Source: Candidatus Curtissbacteria bacterium RIFCSPLOWO2_01_FULL_37_9
GTDB taxonomy: Bacteria > Patescibacteriota > Microgenomatia > Curtissbacterales > GWA2-41-24
Reading direction: 5' to 3'
DNA length: 5,820 bases
Assembly: GCA_001776425.1 (NCBI GenBank)
Contig: MFBN01000027.1
Coordinates: 1,959-7,778 of the forward strand
In this document: positions 1 to 4,800 of the stretch, in pieces
Layout: each line of letters begins with the position of its first letter
How positions within the stretch are numbered: position 1 is the first letter of the stretch
Program-made: the position numbers and the translations under genes
The notes under the pieces: model-generated
What the model saw: the letters and a program-made list of their open reading frames with translations, nothing else
The model's database searches: none
What the model was told of the DNA's origin: nothing

Positions 1-176
1 TAATTGCCCAACCAGGCGAATCAGTGGATTCATTAATTAGAAAATTTAATAAAAAAGTCCAGAATGAGGGTATCCTTGCAGAAATTAAAAAGCGCGAGCA
101 TTATTTGAAACCCTCTTTAAAAAAACAGCAAAAAATACAGATGGCCCGTAAAAAATATATTAGGAATAAATATTAA
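1..176 (+). CDS. rpsU: Ribosomal protein bS21, C-terminal 57 residues (5' end outside window)
   Basis: The reading frame enters from the left edge (first whole codon at position 3) and stops at TAA 174-176. The visible part starts IAQPGESVDSLIRKF, the standard N-terminal block of bS21, and continues into a Lys/Arg-rich helix with KKREHYLKPS and a very basic tail ending RKKYIRNKY. Only about four residues, including the start, should be missing, since family members usually begin with a few residues before the AQPGES block. bS21 binds the small subunit near the 3' end of 16S rRNA, close to the anti-Shine-Dalgarno region, and helps translation initiation. The stop overlaps the next gene's ATG by one base (TAATG), which suggests co-transcription and coupled translation. 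The promoter and ribosome-binding site lie outside the window. Confidence 0.95.
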   Translation, partial: IAQPGESVDSLIRKFNKKVQNEGILAEIKKREHYLKPSLKKQQKIQMARKKYIRNKY

Positions 177-625
177 TGATGCTACTGGATAAAATCACTC
201 AAGATCTAAATACTTATCTTAAAAATAATAATCCGATTGCCGTTTCTGCTTTAAGGCTTCTTCTTTCCAGTATTCATAACGCGGAAATTGCCAAAGGTCA
301 GAAATTAACTGATGAGGATATTTTAGCTGAGGTTGCCAAAGACGTTAAACGCCATAAGGAATCGATAACTGCTTTTGAGAAAGGCCAGAGAATGCAATTG
401 GCCCAAAAAGAAAAAGCAGAACTTTTAGTTTTACAAAATTACTTACCCAAACCAATGGAAGAAGCGGAGATTGAGCAGATTATCGATGAAGTAATTACCA
501 GAACAAAACCAGAGTCTTTGGCTGATATGGGAAAAGTGATGTCGGAGGTAATGGCAAAGGTTGCAGGCAAAGCAGACGGATCAAAAGTTGCAGAAATGGT
601 AAAAAGCAAAATTGTAAAAAATTAA
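176..625 (+). CDS. yqeY: GatB/YqeY domain protein
   Basis: This 149-residue protein has the full-length YqeY family layout. An N-terminal helical part carries LRLLLSSIHNAEI (26-38) and the basic KRHKES stretch (58-63), then YLP (89-91), then a C-terminal part with DMGKVM (117-122) and GKADGS (131-136). The same fold forms the tRNA-interacting tail of GatB, a subunit of the Glu-tRNA(Gln)/Asp-tRNA(Asn) amidotransferase. Stand-alone YqeY has no firmly established reaction; a role with tRNA or in translation is inferred from the domain. Two ATGs are adjacent (176 and 179). AGGA at 162-165, ten bases before the first, is a modest ribosome-binding site. Placement directly after rpsU is a familiar arrangement in bacteria. 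Nothing in the protein looks truncated or abnormal. Confidence 0.93.
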   Translation: MMLLDKITQDLNTYLKNNNPIAVSALRLLLSSIHNAEIAKGQKLTDEDILAEVAKDVKRHKESITAFEKGQRMQLAQKEKAELLVLQNYLPKPMEEAEIEQIIDEVITRTKPESLADMGKVMSEVMAKVAGKADGSKVAEMVKSKIVKN

Positions 626-660
626 AAACAAAAGGTGGATATTAACCGCTTGGAATAAGA

Positions 661-1062
661 ATGATTAACATTTTAATTTCTTCAGATTCCAGATATCCTG
701 TCAACAGAAAAATAATCAAAAAAGCCGTAAATGATACGTTTGGAAAATACAATATAGATGCATTGGATGCCGAAGTTTCAATTGCTATTGTTGGAGAACG
801 TAAGATGAAAACTTTATGCAGTCAATACCTAAACGATAATCAAAAACATGAGGTCTTATCTTTTGCCCAAGAGGAGCTAGTCTCTTTTAACAAGCAGGGA
901 TTTGTTAATGCCCCTGATGAAATTTTAAGGCTTGGTGATGTCATAATCTGCTGGCCTTATCTTTTAGAATCCGCAAGCAGCGATAATCAATTAGTGGATG
1001 ATACAATTTATTCTCTGACTGCACATGGTGTTGAACACTTGTTAGGAGAGCATCATAATTAA
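661..1062 (+). CDS. ybeY: YbeY endoribonuclease / rRNA maturation factor, divergent
   Basis: This 133-residue protein matches YbeY (UPF0054), a zinc-dependent single-strand RNase that in E. coli acts in 16S rRNA 3'-end maturation and ribosome quality control. The metal site reads HGVEHLLGEHH, giving ligands H122, H126 and H132 in the expected H-x3-H-x5-H spacing. The aspartate normally before the last histidine is H131 here. The substrate-side motif Y-R-x6-TDVLSF appears as Y56-L57 ... HEVLSF (63-68), so the conserved arginine (R59 in E. coli) is leucine. LGDVIIC (91-97) is the conserved central strand. The protein ends one residue after the last ligand. The start has only a weak GGA six bases upstream. 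It lies 35 bases after yqeY and 16 before dnaX, within one likely operon. Family assignment is secure; catalytic competence is inferred from the ligands. Confidence 0.9.
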   Translation: MINILISSDSRYPVNRKIIKKAVNDTFGKYNIDALDAEVSIAIVGERKMKTLCSQYLNDNQKHEVLSFAQEELVSFNKQGFVNAPDEILRLGDVIICWPYLLESASSDNQLVDDTIYSLTAHGVEHLLGEHHN

Positions 1063-1078
1063 AAGCTTTAATTTATAA

Positions 1079-2713
1079 ATGGTTTTATACCGTAAATACA
1101 GGCCGCAAAACTTTTCTGAATTGATAGGGCAGGATCATATTGTCAACACTTTACTTGACCAACTGCAAAGCGGCAGAATTTCACACGGATATTTATTTTC
1201 CGGTCCTAAAGGTACCGGTAAGACATCAACAGCGCGTATTTTAGCCAAAGCAGTAAACTGCCAAAGAAAACAATTGACAAAAACCGGCCAAAGGTCAAAT
1301 GTGCATGGTCAGATGTCATTTTCGGAGCCTTGTAATAAATGTACTTCGTGCTTGGCAATTACAGACGGATCACATTTGGATCTTATTGAAATTGATGCTG
1401 CTTCCAACCGCAATATCGACGATATCAGAGATTTAAAGGAGAAAATTAAACTTTCTGCCGTTTCATCAAGATATAAGGTTTATATTATTGACGAAGTTCA
1501 TATGTTACACGTTTTTTCTTTTAATGCGCTTTTGAAAACTTTAGAAGAACCCCCCTCGCATGCAATTTTTATCTTATGCACCACCGAAATTTCCAAACTG
1601 CCTAAAACTATAATTTCCAGAGTGCAGAAATTTGCCTTTAGAAGAGCGTCGGACGAAACACTTAAAATCGCAGTAGAAAAAATAGCCAAACGGGAAAATA
1701 TAATAATAGACAAAGATGCCACCGAGGCAATTGTTAAAGCATCCGACGGGTCATTCAGGGATGCGATTTCCTTATTAGATCAACTTTCAACTTCAGGGCA
1801 GAAAATTGGCAAACATAATGTCGAAATTTTAACCGTTGCTTCGGATTGGGAAAGGCTGTATGTATTCGTTGAGGCATTGGCCCAGGGCAAAGCCAAAGAC
1901 GCAATCATTATAATAGAAGACATTTGTAAAGCTCAGGCGGATATCTCGTTCTTTTTAAAAGAAATAATACTTTTTCTGGAAAAACTTTTGTTTATCAAAA
2001 TAGGATTTGAAAATGAGTTTCTGGAACTTGAAAAAGATCAGATTAATAAATTAGCCGAGCTTGCCAAAAAATTCACGTTTTTGCAGGTTCAGGATTTATT
2101 AAAATCTTTTCTGATATCGGAAAACGATATCCGTATGTATCCTCTACCGCAGATCCCGCTTGTTCTGGCAGTTTGTAAATACTGCATGAATAGTGAAAAC
2201 AACTTTTATGAAGGATTGCAAAAAGAACCATCGGAAATTATTGACAATTTTAAGAAATCAAACAAGAAAATTGAATTAGAAGAAAAAGGTCCGGTTTCCT
2301 CAAAACAAGTACAACTGGGCAAACAGCCGCATCCCAAATCTTCAAAAAAAAGTAGTAATACGAATTTATCAATTCCGAAATTTGAAAAACATTGGAAAGA
2401 ATATTTAGATAAAATAAGGTCTATTAATTCCCAGGTAATGGCAATACTCCGCTCTGCGAATATTGTTAAATTCGAGGGGAATGTACTCACATTAATGGTG
2501 TATTACAAATTTCACAAAGATAAACTGGAAGAGCCTAAAATCAGCACAATGCTCCATGGGGCATTAGAAGATATAATAGGCAAATCGGTTAGGGTAGTGT
2601 TTGTTTTAAGCACTAAAGAAGACAAATTACCCAAAATTTTACAGGCAAGTGACGTTATAGATGTTAAACAGAATGACTTGGAGACGGCAGCTGTTGAAAT
2701 TTTTTCAAAATGA
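1079..2713 (+). CDS. dnaX: DNA polymerase III clamp-loader subunit gamma/tau
   Basis: This 544-residue AAA+ ATPase is the motor subunit of the loader that places the beta clamp on primed DNA. It opens with the typical MVLYRKYRP. Walker A is GPKGTGKT (42-49). The zinc knuckle uses C61, C85, C88 and C91, with a longer than usual loop before C85. Walker B is YIIDEVHML (135-143), followed by FNALLKTLEEPP (148-159). The sensor-1 region CTTE is at 167-170. The arginine finger is R181 in an SRV variant of the SRC motif, and sensor 2 is GSFRDAI (224-230). A helical oligomerisation domain runs to about 375, then a Lys/Ser-rich linker, then a tau-type C-terminal domain (about 434-544). There is no Shine-Dalgarno before the ATG. 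A possible slippage site in the linker is described separately. TGA is the stop and overlaps the next ATG by four bases. Confidence 0.96.
   Translation: MVLYRKYRPQNFSELIGQDHIVNTLLDQLQSGRISHGYLFSGPKGTGKTSTARILAKAVNCQRKQLTKTGQRSNVHGQMSFSEPCNKCTSCLAITDGSHLDLIEIDAASNRNIDDIRDLKEKIKLSAVSSRYKVYIIDEVHMLHVFSFNALLKTLEEPPSHAIFILCTTEISKLPKTIISRVQKFAFRRASDETLKIAVEKIAKRENIIIDKDATEAIVKASDGSFRDAISLLDQLSTSGQKIGKHNVEILTVASDWERLYVFVEALAQGKAKDAIIIIEDICKAQADISFFLKEIILFLEKLLFIKIGFENEFLELEKDQINKLAELAKKFTFLQVQDLLKSFLISENDIRMYPLPQIPLVLAVCKYCMNSENNFYEGLQKEPSEIIDNFKKSNKKIELEEKGPVSSKQVQLGKQPHPKSSKKSSNTNLSIPKFEKHWKEYLDKIRSINSQVMAILRSANIVKFEGNVLTLMVYYKFHKDKLEEPKISTMLHGALEDIIGKSVRVVFVLSTKEDKLPKILQASDVIDVKQNDLETAAVEIFSK
2344..2358 (+). 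other. Candidate slippage site for a gamma-like DnaX product
   Basis: A run of eight A residues (2344-2351) followed by G falls on codons S422-K423-K424-S425. A -1 ribosomal shift on A AAA AAA, or insertion of one extra A by RNA polymerase, leads to AAG (2350-2352) and then TAG (2353-2355) and TAA (2356-2358). The product would be 425 residues with the complete ATPase and oligomerisation domains but no tau C-terminus. E. coli makes a 431-residue gamma by -1 frameshifting, and Thermus thermophilus uses transcriptional slippage on an A9 run. No clear Shine-Dalgarno stimulator is seen upstream. Downstream there is only a weak 5-bp hairpin (GAATT/AATTC, 2362-2375), so transcriptional slippage seems the likelier route. 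It is the longest A run I see in dnaX. Confidence 0.6.
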
Positions 2714-3123
2714 GAATTAGATTTCTAATAGTTTTGACATGTTTATTGTTTCTTACCGGGTGTGTTCCTAATATTGGTTTGGGCGGCAGGGAGGAGACGA
2801 TTTTAACCGAACAGTTTGTTGAAGGTAAAGTTGTTGAGGGATTTCCAGCGTTGCCGCTTTTTCCGAAATCCGAGGTTATAGAATCTTACGGAAAAGACGG
2901 CAAATATGGTGCTGCTTTTATTTCATCAGGAGATCTTGTAAAAGTAGTTAATTTTTACAATGATTCTTTACCGCGTTCAGGCTGGCAGGTAAGTCTAAAA
3001 CAACAATCGGAGACGAATTATTTCTTTGAAATTAAAAATGATCAACTTGAAGGAGCAATTATTATTAACACTGCCGCAGACGGTAAAAAGACGGCGATAA
3101 CCATATCAACCGCTCCTCGTTAA
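2710..3123 (+). CDS. Small secreted lipoprotein with FY-x3-L-x3-GW type domain
   Basis: This 137-residue protein starts with a lipoprotein signal peptide: basic MRIR, a hydrophobic core (5-14) and the lipobox LTGC with the lipidated cysteine at C18. The mature part contains ALPLFPKSEVIES (48-59-like block) and VVNFYNDSLPRSGW (79-92), then beta-rich segments to the C-terminus. The LPxFPxAxxV...VVxFYxxxLxxxGW pattern resembles a small alpha/beta domain common in bacterial lipoproteins of unknown function; this is from memory of the motif, not a search. The gene overlaps dnaX by four bases (ATGA) and has no Shine-Dalgarno, so its translation probably depends on ribosomes finishing dnaX. It is the last gene before a new promoter. 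Its role is unknown; it would be anchored on the outer face of the cytoplasmic membrane. Confidence 0.8.
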   Translation: MRIRFLIVLTCLLFLTGCVPNIGLGGREETILTEQFVEGKVVEGFPALPLFPKSEVIESYGKDGKYGAAFISSGDLVKVVNFYNDSLPRSGWQVSLKQQSETNYFFEIKNDQLEGAIIINTAADGKKTAITISTAPR

Positions 3124-3138
3124 ACGAAAGGATATTAG

Positions 3139-3168
3139 TTGACATAATCATTATGCTATTGGTAATAT
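3139..3168 (+). promoter_or_regulatory. Sigma70-type promoter with extended -10
   Basis: TTGACA (3139-3144), a perfect -35 hexamer, is followed after 18 bp by TAATAT (3163-3168), preceded by TGG so that it also has an extended -10 TG. The likely transcription start is around A3175, leaving roughly seven bases before the GTG at 3182. The message for the coiled-coil gene would therefore be almost leaderless, which agrees with the absence of a Shine-Dalgarno. A 13-bp palindrome lies across the -35 edge. Confidence 0.7.
3143..3155. repeat. Perfect palindrome CATAAT-C-ATTATG in promoter spacer
   Basis: Two 6-bp half sites mirror each other around C3149. The palindrome shares CA with the -35 hexamer and fills the first half of the spacer, where a bound repressor would block RNA polymerase. 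An operator role is inference; palindromes of this size also arise by chance in AT-rich DNA. The same half sites occur at 4300-4316 with a 5-base gap. Confidence 0.3.
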
Positions 3169-3181
3169 TTTATTACTGCTT

Positions 3182-3811
3182 GTGAAAAAAATTTATTTTA
3201 TTAAATTTACCTTACTTGTCCTATTTGTTACTGTTTTTATCTTAGGCACTTCAAATAGCTCGGTTTATTCCCAATTAGATTCTTCTTCCGCCAATCATAA
3301 TCCTTTTCAGAAACGTTTAGGGACATTAAAGCAAAAGCGCTTGGAATTAAAAGAAAAACGGGATACTAAGATTCAGGATTTTAAAGAAAAAGTCGCAACA
3401 AGACAATCCGAACTTAGAACCAAAACTGTTAACAGAATAAAAACATATTTTAGCAAAATACTACGCCGTTTAACCGCAGCACAGACAAGGCTTGATAAAA
3501 TTGAAGATAGGATTGCTTCAAGAATAGATAAGCTTAAGGAAAAGGGAGTCGATACTTCTAAAGCGGAAGCTGCTCTTATTCAGGCAGAGAATGCCGGCTC
3601 TGCTGCGGCATCAGCAATTGATAATGCCCAATTGGAAATCGGTGCAATTGATGCTCAATCCGCAACCGTAAGAGAAGCAGTTTCTGCGGCTAAAACAGCT
3701 GTTAAGCAGGCTAAACAAGCCCTTGTCAGTTACCATAAAGCATTGGTTGCCGCAATTCGCCAACTTAAAGCATCTGCAGACTTAAGGGAGGGAACTGGAA
3801 GTGCTAATTAA
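3182..3811 (+). CDS. Secreted basic coiled-coil/helical protein, unknown function
   Basis: This 209-residue protein begins at a GTG. The start is supported by the complete signal peptide (KK, hydrophobic 4-22, probable cleavage near SVYS-Q, 27-31) and by the promoter only a few bases upstream. The mature protein is almost entirely predicted helix. Residues 44-122 are rich in Lys, Arg and Glu with heptad-like spacing (KRLGTLKQKRLELKEKR, RLDKIEDRIASRIDKLKEK). A turn lies around KGVDTSKAEA (121-130), and a second Ala-rich helical part spans 126-198. There are no cysteines and no enzyme motif. It resembles, from memory, a secreted helical family common in CPR genomes, often paired with a small membrane protein as here; a structural or surface role is a guess. 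The stop overlaps the next gene by 11 bases. Confidence 0.8.
   Translation: MKKIYFIKFTLLVLFVTVFILGTSNSSVYSQLDSSSANHNPFQKRLGTLKQKRLELKEKRDTKIQDFKEKVATRQSELRTKTVNRIKTYFSKILRRLTAAQTRLDKIEDRIASRIDKLKEKGVDTSKAEAALIQAENAGSAAASAIDNAQLEIGAIDAQSATVREAVSAAKTAVKQAKQALVSYHKALVAAIRQLKASADLREGTGSAN
3784..3792 (+). promoter_or_regulatory. Strong Shine-Dalgarno AAGGGAGGG deciding the GTG start at 3801
   Basis: AAGGGAGGG lies inside the end of the upstream gene. Its GGAGG core (3787-3791) is nine bases before GTG 3801 and 24 before ATG 3816, so the site fits the GTG and not the ATG. It is the only strong match to the anti-Shine-Dalgarno seen before a gene in this window. Confidence 0.7.
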
Positions 3812-4118
3812 TCAGATGAGTAATCGAAAAAATAACGTTTCGGAAAATAAAGGAAATATTACACTGGTTATCATCTTAATAGTAGCGATAGTTGTTGCTG
3901 CAATTGTCATTGTCTGGTCATTAAAAGGCAGTGGTCGAATCAAACAAGAGCAATTACCCGCACCGGTTTCTGTACCTGTAGATGAACAAGTTAAAAACCT
4001 TCAAAAAATGAGTACATCAGACGATATTGGGGCGATCGAGGCAGATTTAAATTCAACAAATCTTGATAATCTAGATTCGGAAATTAGCGAAATTGATAAT
4101 TCCTCAGGCGACCTCTAA
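3801..4118 (+). CDS. Small single-pass membrane protein with acidic tail
   Basis: This 105-residue protein has a short polar N-terminus, one strongly hydrophobic segment (about 20-40, mostly Ile and Val) and an external part with a Pro/Val-rich linker (52-60) and an acidic tail (73-105) carrying Asp/Glu/Asn/Leu repeats such as IGAIEADLNSTNLDNLDSEIS. The start is taken as GTG 3801 because of the well-spaced Shine-Dalgarno; ATG 3816, just after the upstream stop, would remove five residues and is the alternative. It overlaps the coiled-coil gene by 11 bases, so the two are surely co-expressed. The acidic tail would face the same compartment as the basic secreted partner, so a charge-based interaction is plausible but unproven. 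No known domain is recognised. Confidence 0.78.
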   Translation: MLINQMSNRKNNVSENKGNITLVIILIVAIVVAAIVIVWSLKGSGRIKQEQLPAPVSVPVDEQVKNLQKMSTSDDIGAIEADLNSTNLDNLDSEISEIDNSSGDL

Positions 4119-4142
4119 ACTGACATTTTCAGTCGGATTTTT
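4119..4142 (+). terminator. Weak intrinsic terminator candidate after the cassette
   Basis: ACTGA (4119-4123) pairs perfectly with TCAGT (4129-4133) around a 5-base loop. CGGA follows, then T5 (4138-4142), with a further T4 shortly after. The stem is only 5 bp and the T run is offset by four bases, so termination would be inefficient. The position, directly after the TAA of the last cassette gene, supports it. Confidence 0.4.
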
Positions 4143-4155
4143 GGATTTTGATGGC

Positions 4156-4188
4156 TTGACACTTGGTACAAAAAGTCGTATTTATAAA
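4156..4188 (+). promoter_or_regulatory. Possible promoter in the 195-bp gap
   Basis: A perfect TTGACA (4156-4161) is followed by TATTTATAAAT. With a 17-bp spacer the -10 would be TATTTA (4179-4184), a poor match. The better hexamer TATAAA (4183-4188) gives an over-long 21-bp spacer. The start would fall near 4190-4195, giving a leader of about 120 bases to the gene at 4314, or a separate small transcript. Confidence 0.35.
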
Positions 4189-4190
4189 TT

Positions 4191-4218
4191 GAAAAGTAAG
4201 CTTCGGTTATTTACTTTC
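4191..4218 (+). other. Hairpin with c(UUCG)g cap
   Basis: AAAGTAA (4193-4199) pairs perfectly with TTACTTT (4211-4217). Inside it, C4201 and G4206 close a TTCG tetraloop, with a G4200-U4207 wobble and a 3-base bulge; G4191-C4218 can extend the base past one unpaired A. UUCG loops closed by C-G are unusually stable in RNA. No T run follows, so it is not a terminator. It would sit at the very start of a transcript from the TTGACA candidate upstream. Confidence 0.4.
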
Positions 4219-4245
4219 GATACAAGTTTGGTTTCTATACGGTAC

Positions 4246-4284
4246 TAAGCATTAGAAAATATTTGCTTAAGGCAGAACTTTTTT
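4246..4284 (+). terminator. Possible terminator or 3' end of a small RNA
   Basis: TAAGCA (4246-4251) and TGCTTA (4264-4269) form a perfect 6-bp stem with a 12-base loop. T6 follows at 4279-4284, nine bases after the stem. The loop is large and the T run distant, so this is weak. It would bound a transcript of about 90 bases started near 4190. The remaining bases to the next ATG (4285-4313) hold no clear promoter; TAAAAT (4291-4296) is a -10-like hexamer with no matching -35. Confidence 0.25.
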
Positions 4285-4299
4285 GCACCCTAAAATTTA

Positions 4300-4316
4300 C
4301 ATAATCAATAATTATG
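4300..4316 (+). repeat. Inverted repeat CATAAT/ATTATG covering the start codon at 4314
   Basis: CATAAT (4300-4305) pairs with ATTATG (4311-4316) over the loop CAATA. The right arm contains the ATG of the membrane-protein gene, so an RNA hairpin here would bury the start codon. The stem is almost all A-U and would be weak. The half sites are the same as those of the palindrome at 3143-3155. Confidence 0.25.
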
Positions 4317-4691
4317 AAAAATACTCCTATAACTTTTAACTGGCGAATAATATGGTATTCAATATTAATCTGGTTTTTATCCTTTGTTATTAGCGGTTTT
4401 GTAGTATTACCCTGGTTTTACCTGGTTTTGCCTGTTGTCGTATTTTGGACAACCGTATATTTTTTTAAAAAAAGTGAAAGGTCATTCGCAGCCGGATTGA
4501 AAGTTTCCATATTTTGGTTTATAGCCATTGCCATAATGTCATTTGCAGAGCTTATTGGACCATATTATTTTAATTTTCAGATATATTTTTCGGATTTAAG
4601 AAATATCTTACTATTTCCTTTGATTTTGCTGGTCCCGGTTATTTACAGCTTATTTTTGGAAAACAGCAATTTAAAACGAACTACAAAATAA
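4314..4691 (+). CDS. Four-helix integral membrane protein, unknown function
   Basis: This 125-residue protein is mostly hydrophobic, with four likely membrane segments at about 12-33, 36-51, 59-80 and 97-115. Basic residues FKKSER (51-56) sit between segments two and three, and the tail KRTTK is basic, which suggests both termini and the central loop are cytoplasmic. LPWFYLVLPVVVFW (32-45) is an aromatic- and proline-rich stretch between helices one and two. No catalytic or transport motif is visible. Similar small four-helix proteins are remembered from CPR genomes but no function is known to me. There is no Shine-Dalgarno before the ATG; this start is chosen because the N-terminus is complete and the upstream frame has no better start. 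The 195-bp gap upstream suggests independent transcription. Confidence 0.7.
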   Translation: MKNTPITFNWRIIWYSILIWFLSFVISGFVVLPWFYLVLPVVVFWTTVYFFKKSERSFAAGLKVSIFWFIAIAIMSFAELIGPYYFNFQIYFSDLRNILLFPLILLVPVIYSLFLENSNLKRTTK

Positions 4692-4709
4692 AAAATTCGG
4701 CAGTAATTT

Positions 4710-4742
4710 AGAATCAAATTCTGTTGGCAAATTAGAATTTTT
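4710..4742 (+). terminator. AT-rich hairpin, possible terminator after the membrane protein
   Basis: AAATTCT (4716-4722) pairs perfectly with AGAATTT (4734-4740) over an 11-base loop, and T5 (4738-4742) ends the structure. An alternative smaller hairpin uses AGAAT (4710-4714) and ATTCT (4718-4722), so the two exclude each other. The stem has only one G-C pair, so efficiency is doubtful. The rest of the 4692-4800 gap holds two more copies of these 5-mers and a promoter core. Confidence 0.3.
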
Positions 4743-4781
4743 CATAAATTAATTTTTATTCTAGATCTACAACCAGAATTA

Positions 4782-4790
4782 TGGTAATCT
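4782..4790 (+). promoter_or_regulatory. Extended -10 promoter core before the RskA-like gene
   Basis: TGG-TAATCT (TG at 4782-4783, hexamer 4785-4790) closely copies the TGG-TAATAT core at 3160-3168. Both are followed by a T-rich stretch and TTACTG (4793-4798; compare 3173-3178). No recognisable -35 lies 17-18 bp upstream. The start would be near A4795, leaving about six bases before ATG 4801 and again no room for a Shine-Dalgarno. Confidence 0.5.
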
Positions 4791-4800
4791 TTTTACTGGT

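Noticed and set aside
633..638. AGGTGG as ribosome-binding site of ybeY
   Set aside because: It ends 22 bases before the ATG, too far, and no suitable start codon or small open frame lies at the right distance.
1498..1722. 74-codon open frame on the - strand inside dnaX
   Set aside because: It lies wholly opposite the conserved ATPase core of dnaX, and its translation shows no family features.
2362..2375. GAATT/AATTC hairpin as a frameshift stimulator in dnaX
   Set aside because: A 5-bp stem with one G-C pair is too weak to act like the E. coli dnaX stem-loop; it is kept only as context for the A8 run.
2206..2490. 94-codon open frame on the - strand inside dnaX
   Set aside because: It is a shadow of the dnaX linker and C-terminal domain, with no promoter or ribosome-binding site of its own.
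2711..2713. UGA read as glycine, as in some CPR lineages
   Set aside because: TGA is the natural end of dnaX and overlaps the next start; the other proteins need no UGA codon read as an amino acid.
3113..3125. Terminator after the lipoprotein gene (TCG...CGA around the stop)
   Set aside because: The repeat can form only about three pairs with a usable loop and has no T run, so readthrough into the next promoter region is more likely.
4075..4248. 57-codon open + strand frame across the end of the acidic-tail gene and the following gap
   Set aside because: It has no ATG or GTG in frame with an upstream Shine-Dalgarno, only TTG codons such as 4093 and 4141, and the translation resembles no protein I know. 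Hairpin signals in the same stretch explain it as well. Conservation at protein level would reopen it.
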